From contig NZ_OAOF01000025.1 in NCBI RefSeq assembly GCF_900205965.1, positions 1 to 56,054 of the forward strand: 56,054 bases of DNA. The letters are read 5' to 3'. The notes under the pieces were generated by a model. The model was not told the DNA's origin. It did not search any database and saw only the letters and a program-made list of their open reading frames with translations. This document shows positions 39,551-47,899 of the stretch, piece by piece. A program made the translations under genes and the position numbers. Origin of the DNA: Lacrimispora amygdalina (lineage in GTDB: Bacteria; Bacillota; Clostridia; Lachnospirales; Lachnospiraceae). Position 1 is the first letter of the stretch. Each line of letters starts with the position of its first letter.

Positions 39551-41638
39551 TCAACCTCCTATATTTGATTCCTTCATCTGTCTTGCAGCTTCTTCTTCAA
39601 GCATTTCTTTATATTGATTCCATATTCCCCAGAGCGGAACTTGCCTTAACTTTCTTTCTGGCCGTTCTTCTTCTATCTGTAATATCAACTGATTATTATG
39701 TTCTTCATCACCTAGACCAAGCATTTCATTAAAATGGTATTTGGATAAATCAGGCATCTTTGTTACTATGGGGCGTTCCGAGGTTACCATGATAAGAGCA
39801 TCCGGTGGCTTAAATTTAGATATTTCCTCTTCCATAAGTAATTTTCTTCCTGCTAAATTACTGGAATTCGATATATTAGCATCCATTGTTTTTATACTGG
39901 TACTTGCCGACGTGGAAGCACTTGTAACCTCCACAGTATAATTACCTAAAGTTTTTGATATCTCCTCTAAAGTTTTGGGATTATCTGACTTGAGGAAAAT
40001 CTTTAAACCACACTGAGTTTTAATTGTCTCCACATCATCTTTATATTTAGTTGCAAGTTGCTGGTAATCCTGAATTACCAAATTAGCTATAATTCCCCTT
40101 GACCTTCCAACAGACAATAGATTAGCCAGCACCGGAATAGTTGGGAAGTTTCCAATTTCATCCAAATCATAATCTGTAGGAATTGGTAATCGTCCACCGT
40201 TCTTCCTAGCAGTCTCGACTTGAGCTATATAAAGTTGGTTTATTAGAGTTGAGGCTACTGGATAATAAGTTTTCTTTTCATCAGGTATAATCATGTAGAT
40301 AATGATTTTTTCCTTTCCAACATCATATAAACTAAAATCGCTAGATGCCGTCATCTCTGCCAAACCGGGATTCGTAAACAGTTTTAGTGTTCCCATGGCA
40401 GATGTATAAAAAGATGCTCTTGTACGCTCCGCAGCTACCTGTGATTGCATGAAAATAGTTTTCGCTGGATGTGTATCTGGTAAAGTATTTAAATACGCTG
40501 ACAATGGAGTCTTATGAGTTACTGGATGTTCCTGAGCCATATAAGCGATAAAATTATACACATTATATAAATTCCAATACTCTTCTGGAGCTTCCATACA
40601 GATTGCCATGATACACGCAGCAATTGTTGCAGTTTCCCCGTTGTACCATAGCGGTTCACCTTTCTGCTCTCCTGCAAAAACACCAACAATGTCCCAGGTG
40701 TAATCCTGTGCCTTTCCTGTCCAAGAATAATCCTTTTTTATATCCTCTATTTCCTGAGCAAGACTAACTACCTGCTCCAAATCACCTGCTTTATCAGCTG
40801 CTCGAATTTTTTCTTCTATCTCTGAAATCTCTTTCTGCTGTTTTCTCCGCCCTTCTTGAATCGCATCAATGATCGGTTGCAAAAAGTTGAAGTGCGAGGA
40901 TTTTGTTGGATTGCATAAATCAATTGCAATCACCTTATACCCTCTTTTTTCTGCATAGCCTTTTGTATAGTAATAGATCTCTCCTTTTACATCTGAAATC
41001 AATATACAGTTGCCGGCCATCATCTGCAGGCAAATTGTCTGTAACAATGCACGCCTAGTTTTTCCACCTCCGGTAAGTGCAATAATAATAGAATGTGCAA
41101 ATGTTCTAAGATATCGAATTACATCTGTATTTCCTTTACGCTCCATAGAAACAACAACTCCTGGACGCTCTTTTAATTCTTGGAATGGATCTGTACCATC
41201 AAATTGAATTGTCTTTAGAATTTCATCTTCTTCCTTTTTGCTAGCAAACCACGCATTACCATGCTGTCCATTACCAACAGGTATAGGAATCTTAATATTA
41301 TCTGTTACTGTATATTCTCTAATATTGCTTATCTCTGAACGTGGCTTAAGTAGCAGAGTAAACATAATTGCACCAAACATAACTTCAAATATCCCCCACC
41401 AAAGGAACATTCTAAACTCCCGTTTTAAAATCAAAAGTTTCCAGGCATTTATGTAGTTGAGATCAAATCTTAACTCTGGCAAACGGCCATTTGCCATCTG
41501 GCTGAACTGTGTCGCAAATTGATGGGCTAAATATGCAAAAAACACTGTCACAAAAATATGACTTACGAAAATAATCGTAACTTTAATTTTTCGCTCCTGT
41601 TTTTCTTTATTAAGTTTTTCTTTGTCAAGTGTTGCCAT
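39551..41638 (-). CDS. VirD4/TraG/TrsK coupling protein
   Basis: 695 residues. Two N-terminal transmembrane helices (about 20-42 and 75-97) are followed by the coupling-protein ATPase: Walker A LTGGGKTRR (Lys193), then NCILISDVKGEIYYYT, and Walker B DYDLDEIGNFPTIPVL. VirD4 proteins recruit the relaxase-DNA complex and pump it through the T4SS. Length and motif order match the family. GAGG precedes the ATG. It is 3 bp after the SSB gene. Confidence 0.93.
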   Translation of the reverse strand: MATLDKEKLNKEKQERKIKVTIIFVSHIFVTVFFAYLAHQFATQFSQMANGRLPELRFDLNYINAWKLLILKREFRMFLWWGIFEVMFGAIMFTLLLKPRSEISNIREYTVTDNIKIPIPVGNGQHGNAWFASKKEEDEILKTIQFDGTDPFQELKERPGVVVSMERKGNTDVIRYLRTFAHSIIIALTGGGKTRRALLQTICLQMMAGNCILISDVKGEIYYYTKGYAEKRGYKVIAIDLCNPTKSSHFNFLQPIIDAIQEGRRKQQKEISEIEEKIRAADKAGDLEQVVSLAQEIEDIKKDYSWTGKAQDYTWDIVGVFAGEQKGEPLWYNGETATIAACIMAICMEAPEEYWNLYNVYNFIAYMAQEHPVTHKTPLSAYLNTLPDTHPAKTIFMQSQVAAERTRASFYTSAMGTLKLFTNPGLAEMTASSDFSLYDVGKEKIIIYMIIPDEKKTYYPVASTLINQLYIAQVETARKNGGRLPIPTDYDLDEIGNFPTIPVLANLLSVGRSRGIIANLVIQDYQQLATKYKDDVETIKTQCGLKIFLKSDNPKTLEEISKTLGNYTVEVTSASTSASTSIKTMDANISNSSNLAGRKLLMEEEISKFKPPDALIMVTSERPIVTKMPDLSKYHFNEMLGLGDEEHNNQLILQIEEERPERKLRQVPLWGIWNQYKEMLEEEAARQMKESNIGG

Positions 41639-41640
41639 AT

Positions 41641-42090
41641 CTATTCCTCATCATCAAGACCAGGAACATATGATGGCATAGTGAAATCTTCCCCAAATGG
41701 CTGATTTGTTGATCCTACATGGACAAAACCATCATTTGCAGTTTCATCAGAGGTCTCCTGCTCTGAGATTACTTTTGAATCACAAAACTGAACCTCTTGC
41801 AAACGTAAAGCCAGTTGATAATGTTTTATTCCATCTTTTTCATAGTGTAGATTTCTCCACATTCCGGTAATACCAATCCGATTTCCCTTTTTTAAATAGT
41901 CCCGCATAAACTCAGCCTTAGGGCCATATCCAATCACCGGTATCCAGGTCGTATACTGCTTCCGTTCTCCAGTTTCTTTATCTCTGTAATACTGATTTTC
42001 AGCAACAGAAACACAGGCAAATGGAACTTTACCATTATCAAAAAACCTGAAATCATTACCTACTCTTCCAATAAGCATAGTTTGCTGCAT
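41641..42090 (-). CDS. ssb: Single-stranded DNA-binding protein
   Basis: 149 residues from the ATG at 42090 with an ideal AGGAGG 6 nt upstream; the longer frame from 42153 lacks a site. The OB fold is recognisable: MLIGRVGNDFRFFDNGKVPFACVSVAENQYYRDKETGE ... TTWIPVIGYG ... YLKKGNRIGITGMW. The C-terminal tail ends PGLDDEE, acidic but not the canonical DDIPF tip. It heads the transfer operon, where it would coat incoming single strands. Confidence 0.9.
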   Translation of the reverse strand: MQQTMLIGRVGNDFRFFDNGKVPFACVSVAENQYYRDKETGERKQYTTWIPVIGYGPKAEFMRDYLKKGNRIGITGMWRNLHYEKDGIKHYQLALRLQEVQFCDSKVISEQETSDETANDGFVHVGSTNQPFGEDFTMPSYVPGLDDEE

Positions 42091-42155
42091 ATCTTTCCTC
42101 CTTTTGTTGACTTTTTTTATTCTTGGTAACATTCCTAATCTGAATAAGTACAAGG

Positions 42156-42183
42156 TTGCAAATCTGGAAATATGTGGTATTAT
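42156..42183 (+). promoter_or_regulatory. Likely promoter of the tyrosine recombinase gene
   Basis: TTGCAA (42156-42161), 16 nt, TATTAT (42178-42183), giving a start near 42190, just before the left 24-bp repeat. The opposite strand also shows TATAAT (42184-42179), pointing toward the SSB operon, but the -35 position at 42202-42207 reads AATAAG, a poor match. Confidence 0.55.
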
Positions 42184-42194
42184 ACTCTATGTCC

Positions 42195-42218
42195 CAAAAT
42201 GCTTATTTTGTCACATTG
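42195..42218 (+). repeat. Left copy of a 24-bp inverted repeat (IRL), candidate recombination site
   Basis: The sequence is identical to the reverse complement of 53459-53482. Its core is CAAAAT-GCTT-ATTTTG: 6-bp inverted arms around an asymmetric centre, extended by imperfect flanks (ATGTCC on the left, TCACAT on the right). This is the architecture of a tyrosine-recombinase crossover site. It lies 37 bp before the recombinase gene. Confidence 0.8.
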
Positions 42219-42255
42219 CTGTTTGAACTAAACTAAAAAAGGTGGTGAATATCCA

Positions 42256-42864
42256 ATGGGATCATCATTTAGTACCTCAAACATAAAATATTTATCAACG
42301 GCAGAGTACAATGAATTAATAGATGTAATTAAAAGAGTTGATACGTCATCAAAATTTCACTCACGTAATCTTGCTATTTTTTTGATTGCTGAATACTGTG
42401 GCTTACGTGCCAGCGAGGTTGGGTTAATTGAAATTACAGATTTCAATGTGAAAGATCGGAGTGTTTTCTGTCGAAGGTTAAAAGGAAGTGTGAGTAATGT
42501 TCTGAAGATTGTTGATGAGCGGGTATTTTATGAATTAGAGAAATATTATCAGGAAAGAATTAGAACTCCCTTCACCAGTAATTATTTATTCCCATCCAAA
42601 AGTGGCCGACCAATAAATCGCAAAACTTTAGATATTCTGATGAAATTTTATTGTAGTTTCACAACAATAAGTCGGGATAAATGGCATTTCCATGCACTCA
42701 AGCATACTCGTGCCATGGAACTTATTGCCATTCCTAATATTGACGTGCGAGACGTTCAATGGTGGCTTGGTCACAAATATATCAGTAACACAATGATATA
42801 CCTCAATTATTCTATCGAGGCCCAAAAAGGGCTTTACGATAAAATATCAAACAGCAAAATATAA
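42256..42864 (+). CDS. Short tyrosine recombinase (FimB/XerC-like catalytic domain)
   Basis: 202 residues, essentially the catalytic domain only, the size of FimB/FimE-type DNA invertases. Catalytic positions: Arg51 in CGLRASEVG, Lys76 in RRLKGS, His146 in FHALKHT, His173 in WWLGHKY and Tyr182 in NTMIYLNY. The second catalytic arginine of the HxLRH motif is lysine (Lys149), which is unusual. AAAGGTGGTG lies 8 nt before the ATG. It is the first plus-strand gene after the minus-strand transfer operon, with an IR copy in its leader. It could invert the 42.2-53.5 kb segment or resolve multimers of the element. Confidence 0.8.
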   Translation: MGSSFSTSNIKYLSTAEYNELIDVIKRVDTSSKFHSRNLAIFLIAEYCGLRASEVGLIEITDFNVKDRSVFCRRLKGSVSNVLKIVDERVFYELEKYYQERIRTPFTSNYLFPSKSGRPINRKTLDILMKFYCSFTTISRDKWHFHALKHTRAMELIAIPNIDVRDVQWWLGHKYISNTMIYLNYSIEAQKGLYDKISNSKI

Positions 42865-42899
42865 TATAGGCATTGCAATTTCTTTCTATCTACACGATT

Positions 42900-43421
42900 A
42901 TGAGGGATGCGAAAACAAAAAAAAGCAAAACCAGCTGCTGCTTACCTGAGTTACATGTTCGCCTATTAGACGATGATCACAAACAAATAATAGCCATGGC
43001 GGACGAACAAGGAATCAGTAAAGCAGAGATGGCTCGAAGAATGTTACATGATGCAATAGTTTCTGACGCTGCAGAACGTGGTCTTGATATAATTACTACA
43101 GCACTCAGAAGAACACTTCGTTCAGAATATGACGGGAAATTTAAAGAATTAAAAGATCTGGAACATAAAGCATTAAGCACGGCGGCAACTGCTCAATTCC
43201 TACTACTCAAATCCATGCAGTACACCATGAGTGGACTTAAGGAAAGCGAGTTCAGGGAGCTATATGAATCAGCTCGTAGAGATGCTTTTAATTATGTATA
43301 TCGAAATGGCAAATCTCCTGATATTGATTTAGATTTTATGGAGTCAGACGAGGATTCTCAGATAAGCGACGACATTGACTATGCCTCCATATTGAGCAAG
43401 GGGTACAAACCCAATGCATAA
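42900..43421 (+). CDS. Relaxosome accessory protein (MobC-like)
   Basis: About 173 residues. A possible TTG start at 42873 adds nine residues; neither start has a good ribosome site. The segment LPELHVRLLDDDHKQIIAMADEQGISKAEMARRMLHDAI resembles a ribbon-helix-helix DNA-binding domain. A helical region and an acidic C-terminus (DLDFMESDEDSQISDDIDY) follow. It ends overlapping the relaxase start by 8 nt. Proteins in this position bind oriT and assist the relaxase. Confidence 0.6.
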   Translation: MRDAKTKKSKTSCCLPELHVRLLDDDHKQIIAMADEQGISKAEMARRMLHDAIVSDAAERGLDIITTALRRTLRSEYDGKFKELKDLEHKALSTAATAQFLLLKSMQYTMSGLKESEFRELYESARRDAFNYVYRNGKSPDIDLDFMESDEDSQISDDIDYASILSKGYKPNA

Positions 43422-46335
43422 ACCATTAATTTCGAAGATTAGGTGCCTCACTCCTAATAAAAAATCCACTGCAATAAGGAATTATAATCATTTGTACTAT
43501 ATTGCCACCCGTGAAGGTGTTGATCTGCAGCCGCTTGAAAAAGAATTGAATTCATTTGAAAAAAATATGAAAAGTGCTGCTGAGAATGAAGCCTACATAA
43601 AATATATTAATGAACGTCCACGAAGTAATGGGCTTTTCGGTAATATTAATACAAATGATGTAAATGGAATATGTAATTACATGAAAAAAATATCGAATAA
43701 ACGATGTATATTCAGAGGTATTATCTCTCTGAGCCAGGAGGATGCCGAGGACCTTAACTTTACCAATAAAGAAAGCTGGGCTAAATTTATACATGAAAAC
43801 TTACCTGATATTGGGGAAACATTTGGTATCTCTAACGCCAACTTAGCTTGGGTTGCAGCCTTCCATAACGAACAGCGTCACCCACATGTACATTTTATGT
43901 TATGGAGTGAAGCAAAAGAGCAACATATAAAACCGTTTATTTCCATACCTCAACAACATAAATGTCGTGAACTCCTTTCAAAACAGATGTTTAAACAAGA
44001 ACGTGAGCAATATGCGCGTCTGAAAACAGATTTTCGAGATCTTCTTACAAAATCAACCAAAAAAGATATTAAACAAGAAATTGACTCACTTAAACAAGAG
44101 GTATTGGGGATTCCTGAGTTTCGTACGTTATCCAGAATTAATAAGCAACTACTTTCCGATTCCACAAAAAAAATATTGGAATTAGTAGAAGCAGTTCCCT
44201 CAGAAGGTAGCTTGAAATACAAGTACATGCCACCAGAAGTAAAAGAAAAAATAAATTCCCTTGTCAGCACTATACTAAGTAAGTACGAAATACAAGATGA
44301 GTATAAAAAATTCTTTAATTATACTGAACAAATGGCCTTAACTTATTCTCCCACCGAAAAACAACGACAAGTTACGCTCGATAAGGCAAGGAAAGATATT
44401 GATACACGATTGGGAAATATTGTATTAAATTCAGTCAAGGAACTACGCACAAATAAAGATTTGTATTTTTCAGTAATCAATCAAAAATCAGAAATTGAGA
44501 TAATTGATCCCGTGGATAGCATTGATGAATTTGACTCATCTGGGCAAGAGTTTGATTTAACGGCCTTACCTAAAATTGATTATTCAGAGCATTCTTTATC
44601 CAATGATGCTGTCTTTATTAATTGGAACCGAGAATTTAAAGCTGCCTTAGCTGAACTTTACGCAGATTCACCTGATTTCGACAAGGCAATATCGTTATTA
44701 GATGGGGAACATCGTAAAGGGAATATACTGGCTACATATGAAATTGGAAAGATCTATGAACGCAATTTAGCAGGTTCTGATCCAGAGCTGGCTGCTACTT
44801 ACTACCAGGAAGCCCTCTCCGGTTTTTATACCATCTATAATTCGAACCAAAAGCAGAGTAATTATGCCGCATACCGACTTGGAAAAATGTATCAATACGG
44901 CCAGGGTACAGATGAAAATATTGAATCAGCTAAATCTTGGTACGAAAAAGCTGATAATAATGTTTACGCTCAATACGCTCTTGCAAAAATATTAATGTCT
45001 GAGGCTAAGGCAAATGATGATTTCAGCAACAAAGCTCATATAGTCAATTTATTAAAAAGCTCTTCGGAAAAAAATAACTACGCTGCATTTGAATTAGGAC
45101 GTATTTATCATGAGGGATTGTTTGACACACTAAATGATGATATATCCAAAAAATATTATAAGCAAGCGTTTGATGGTTTTTCTGAGATGCTAATCAAATC
45201 AGAAAAGAATGATGATTTATTATATCGTCTGGGTAAAATGCATCAATTAGGTTTGGGGACAGAGGTTGACATTGAACAGGCAACCTTATTATTTGAAAAA
45301 GCTGCTGCTTTAAAAAATACTAATGCATTATACTCATTATCAAAAATTTATATACAATCCAATGATGAGCATTTGTTAAAGAAGGCAATAGAAATCCTGG
45401 AGAAATTATATAAGCTTACTCCAGAGAATCATTTGGTATCATATGCTTTAGGATCTGCTTATTCTGATCCAAAGGCAAAAAGCTATGATATCTTTAAGGC
45501 CATCAAGTTCTTAGAACACGCTGCTGAACTGGGAAATGATTTTGCTATGCTTAAGTTAGGAAATATTTATTGTAGACCCGCTGAAAAATATCCAGAACTG
45601 CCAGTTAATATCCCACTTGCTATTTCCTACCTTGAGAAATCAGCCGATTTGGGTAATAGCCTGGCAATGTATTCCCTGGGAAAGATTTTCTCAGCTACAG
45701 ATTTAGGTCATTACGATATACGTAAAGCTATCGAACACTTGGAGCGAGCAGCCAGCCTGGGAAATGATTTTGCTATGCTTAAACTAGGTAACATGTATAG
45801 TGATTCTAAAGATAAATATCCGAAATTGCTGGCCAATATCCCGCTTGCTATCTCCTACCTTGAAAAATCGGCCAATATGGGAAATCACCAGGCAATGTAT
45901 TCTTTTGGAAAACTCTTATCAGCTCCTGATACAAGTCACTACGATATCCATAAAGCTATAGACTTCCTGGAACAATCTGCTTACTTAGGTAATGATTTTG
46001 CAATGCTCAAATTAGGAAACATATATCTTTGGGGTAAAGGGGTTTCGCAAAACAAGGAAAAAGGGATATACTGGCTTGATAAATCAGCTGCAGCTGGAAA
46101 TGAATTTGCTGAACGATCAAAACAGGCCTATGAGACTTTTGAAGAAGAAAAAGCTACTCAGCAAGTATTTTCATTGTTCGGAAACCTGTTAAGATCTTTA
46201 TGCTACTCAAACAACAAAGCCCGGAATGGCTCACTTTATACAGATAAAGGTATCAAGGGTAACAAAAAAGCACTTAGAGAGAATGCTCGGAGAAATCCTC
46301 ACAAGCATTCCCAGACTTATGAACCAGAAGTCTAA
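43414..46335 (+). CDS. MobP3-like relaxase fused to Sel1 repeats
   Basis: 973 residues. The N-terminal 200 residues carry relaxase features: NHLYYIATREGVD, with candidate catalytic tyrosines at about residues 24-29, and the metal-binding histidine cluster FHNEQRHPHVHFM (His151, His156, His158, His160). A helical linker follows. From about residue 430 to 930 there are ten or more Sel1-like TPR repeats (for example YAAYRLGKMYQYGQGT, NDFAMLKLGNIY, AISYLEKSADLGN). The tail is basic. The relaxase nicks oriT and pilots the strand; the Sel1 array is a protein-interaction scaffold, possibly docking to VirD4. The start overlaps the accessory gene, with AGGGG upstream. Confidence 0.8.
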   Translation: MHKPLISKIRCLTPNKKSTAIRNYNHLYYIATREGVDLQPLEKELNSFEKNMKSAAENEAYIKYINERPRSNGLFGNINTNDVNGICNYMKKISNKRCIFRGIISLSQEDAEDLNFTNKESWAKFIHENLPDIGETFGISNANLAWVAAFHNEQRHPHVHFMLWSEAKEQHIKPFISIPQQHKCRELLSKQMFKQEREQYARLKTDFRDLLTKSTKKDIKQEIDSLKQEVLGIPEFRTLSRINKQLLSDSTKKILELVEAVPSEGSLKYKYMPPEVKEKINSLVSTILSKYEIQDEYKKFFNYTEQMALTYSPTEKQRQVTLDKARKDIDTRLGNIVLNSVKELRTNKDLYFSVINQKSEIEIIDPVDSIDEFDSSGQEFDLTALPKIDYSEHSLSNDAVFINWNREFKAALAELYADSPDFDKAISLLDGEHRKGNILATYEIGKIYERNLAGSDPELAATYYQEALSGFYTIYNSNQKQSNYAAYRLGKMYQYGQGTDENIESAKSWYEKADNNVYAQYALAKILMSEAKANDDFSNKAHIVNLLKSSSEKNNYAAFELGRIYHEGLFDTLNDDISKKYYKQAFDGFSEMLIKSEKNDDLLYRLGKMHQLGLGTEVDIEQATLLFEKAAALKNTNALYSLSKIYIQSNDEHLLKKAIEILEKLYKLTPENHLVSYALGSAYSDPKAKSYDIFKAIKFLEHAAELGNDFAMLKLGNIYCRPAEKYPELPVNIPLAISYLEKSADLGNSLAMYSLGKIFSATDLGHYDIRKAIEHLERAASLGNDFAMLKLGNMYSDSKDKYPKLLANIPLAISYLEKSANMGNHQAMYSFGKLLSAPDTSHYDIHKAIDFLEQSAYLGNDFAMLKLGNIYLWGKGVSQNKEKGIYWLDKSAAAGNEFAERSKQAYETFEEEKATQQVFSLFGNLLRSLCYSNNKARNGSLYTDKGIKGNKKALRENARRNPHKHSQTYEPEV

Positions 46336-46380
46336 TTGCTTCCCCTTCATTCATATTAAAAATCGGTTTTTGGGGTATAC

Positions 46381-46487
46381 TTGATATTGCCAATGACATA
46401 TGATATAATGTCTATAGGCAAAAGTGAAATTATTTCCAATTTTACACAAAGCGAAAAACCCAGAGGCGGCTATCCTCTGGGTTTTTC
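46381..46487 (+). ncRNA. Antitoxin RNA of an Fst/par-type type I system (RNAII-like) with its promoter
   Basis: A perfect-spacing sigma-A promoter, TTGATA (46381-46386), 17 nt, TATAAT (46404-46409), predicts a start near 46416 and a roughly 72-nt RNA ending at the terminator 46454-46486. Its first half (46421-46447) repeats, with a 3-nt deletion, the sequence at 46569-46598 that is antisense to the toxin ribosome site and start codon. It can therefore pair with the toxin mRNA there and again over the shared terminator, exactly as RNAII does in par of pAD1. Confidence 0.75.
46454..46486. terminator. Bidirectional terminator shared by toxin and antitoxin RNAs
   Basis: A perfect 13-bp stem (AAAAACCCAGAGG / CCTCTGGGTTTTT) with a 7-nt loop; it gives a U tract on both strands. 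The toxin gene reads into it from the right and the antitoxin RNA from the left. Confidence 0.85.
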
Positions 46488-46494
46488 ATTTAGG

Positions 46495-46590
46495 CTAGTT
46501 GTCACAGTCATCTCCATCTAGCCATTTGCAAATGAGGTGGCAAACCACACCTGCTATGATGGAAACACAAAGTGAAATTACTATTTCCAA
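46495..46590 (-). CDS. Fst/Ldr-family type I toxin peptide (31 residues)
   Basis: A TTG-started frame of 31 residues, too short for routine gene calling. AAAGGGGGTG lies 6 nt upstream of the TTG. The peptide is a single hydrophobic helix (EIVISLCVSIIAGVVCHLIC) followed by KWLDGDDCDN. The W-L-D-x-x-D ending after a transmembrane helix is the hallmark of Fst toxins, which insert into the membrane and disturb division and permeability. A sigma-A promoter is visible upstream, minus strand TTGTAT (46665-46660), 17 nt, TATAAT (46642-46637), giving a roughly 40-nt leader. Function: post-segregational stability of the element, restrained by the convergent antisense RNA. Confidence 0.8.
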   Translation of the reverse strand: MEIVISLCVSIIAGVVCHLICKWLDGDDCDN

Positions 46591-46636
46591 TTTTACACCC
46601 CCTTTCTGTTGCCAGAATGGGTGCGACAACGAGTGG

Positions 46637-46665
46637 ATTATATCACACTTACTAACATCATACAA
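46637..46665 (-). promoter_or_regulatory. Promoter of the Fst-like toxin RNA
   Basis: On the minus strand TTGTAT and TATAAT are separated by 17 nt, with a start expected near 46630 and the toxin TTG about 40 nt downstream. Confidence 0.7.
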
Positions 46666-46690
46666 TAAAGGATTTCTTTGGTAGAAATTG

Positions 46691-46718
46691 CAGCGATTTA
46701 TTTAATCGCTGTTTTTTT
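46691..46718 (+). terminator. Rho-independent terminator, plus strand
   Basis: CAGCGATT, 5-nt loop, AATCGCTG, then seven T residues. It stands upstream of the toxin promoter and would stop plus-strand read-through from the relaxase direction. Confidence 0.75.
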
Positions 46719-46719
46719 A

Positions 46720-47260
46720 TACCTTTTTCTTCGATAATCCCACGATAGAGTACGTAATTAAAAGGTTTTTAGAAAAAAGCATCCCACTTTTTAGTAAATA
46801 AATGCGAAAAATACTTAAATGGGACTATGGTTTGGGATTGTTTTATAATCTCTTAAAAGCTTTTAAATACTGGCTTTGCCAGTATGTTGTTGGGCAAACC
46901 GTCCCACAAGGTGGCGGTTTCTATTCCTGCCTCAAAATGCTATGCGGCTTTATCGCATGGTTAGCATTTTAGTGAAGGGAGCGACAATCGAGCGACTGGA
47001 ACGGAGGGCTTCCCCTCAGGGGAACGGGACGGGGTGGTCTGCTCTGCTCTTTAAATGCTGTTCGTTGACGCCGACACTGTGGTAATGTGTATAACTGATT
47101 TCCCATGAAGTTGTGGTAAACAGTGTTTGCAAAATGTGGTAAGCTTGATCTTGCTTTCCATATTTTGTGAATGCAGTTTTCCATGACGGAATAATCTGTT
47201 ATGCATATTTCCATGGTGTGCTCTTATAATCTTAACAACTGTCCAGATTTTTCTATCAAT
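46720..47260. other. Gene-free structured region, candidate origin of transfer
   Basis: There is no convincing gene here. Between 46867 and 47024 four successive hairpins are visible: ATACTGGC/GCCAGTAT (46867-46885), AAACCG with CCAC/GTGG (46896-46920), AAAATGCTA with ATGCG/CGCAT (46934-46970) and TTCCCCT/AGGGGAA (47010-47024). Three TGTGGTAA direct repeats follow (47078, 47112, 47135) together with several TTTCCAT boxes. GATCTTGC at 47147 loosely resembles RP4-type nick sites. Its position just after the relaxase gene and its structure fit oriT; a non-coding RNA is an alternative. Confidence 0.4.
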
Positions 47261-47280
47261 GTTCCCTCTCTCTGATATTC

Positions 47281-47862
47281 CCAGCTCCAGTCCTGATCCT
47301 TGCCTGTGCTGTCGAACGGAACCAGTTCCGGTTTGCTTTCCGCACCCTAGTTTCTGGCCCTGATTTTCCGACCGGAACCAGTTCCGGTTTGCTTTTCACA
47401 CCCTAGTTTCTGGCCCTGACCTGCCGACCGGAACCAGTTCCGGTTTTCCTATCGGCCCCTGGCTCCCGGCTCTGCTCTACTGACCGGAACCAGTTCCGGT
47501 TTTCCTACTGCACCATGGCTCTCGACCCTGATCTGCTGACCGGAACCAGTTCCGGTTTTCCTACCAGCCCCTGGCTCCCAGCTCTGCTCTGCTGACCGGA
47601 ACCAGTTCCGGTTAGTCTTACACCACCTTGCTTCCAGCTCTGCTCTGTCAACCGAAACCAGGTCCGGTTTGGTTATCAGCCCCTGGCTACCGGCTCTGCT
47701 CTACTGACCGGAACCAGTTCCGGTTTTTCTACAGGCCCCTGGCTCTCGGCTCTGCTCTACTGACCAGAACCAGTTCCGGTTTTCCTACTGCACCATGGCT
47801 CCCGACCCTGATCTGCTGACCGGAACCAGTTCCGGTTTTCCTTCCGGCCCTTGGCTCCCGGC
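47281..47862 (+). repeat. Left palindromic array: ten units at an exact 56-bp period
   Basis: Each unit carries an 18-bp palindrome ACCGGAACCAGTTCCGGT (8-bp arms, CA centre) plus a conserved roughly 38-bp partner segment (CCCCTGGCTCCCGGCTCTGC and similar). Palindrome positions (CGGA) are 47317, 47373, 47429, 47485, 47541, 47597, 47653, 47709, 47765 and 47821: ten copies, nine intervals of exactly 56. Copies 1, 7 and 9 have point changes. The partner segments are alike between units, so this is not a CRISPR. It lies immediately downstream of the minus-strand gene at 47900. Confidence 0.93.
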
Positions 47863-47899
47863 AACCATATCGTTGTATATATGGCAGCTTATTCATCGC

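Larger units (their letters stand above)
46421..46598. repeat. Direct repeat pair of the type I toxin-antitoxin locus
   Basis: The copies at 46421-46447 and 46569-46598 share AAAGTGAAATTA and TTTCCAATTTTACAC, differing by three inserted bases in the second. One lies in the antitoxin RNA and the other over the toxin start, giving two regions of complementarity like DRa/DRb of the pAD1 par locus. Confidence 0.75.

Noticed and set aside
42195..42218. XerCD dif site
   Set aside because: The core CAAAAT-GCTT-ATTTTG does not match the Firmicute dif consensus, and inverted rather than direct copies would not serve dimer resolution.
46499..46684. 61-residue plus-strand frame
   Set aside because: It is antisense to the Fst-like toxin, whose minus-strand frame has the promoter, ribosome site and family ending.
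47628..47819. 63-residue frame in the left array
   Set aside because: A translation of the 56-bp repeats, which do not preserve frame; no ribosome site.
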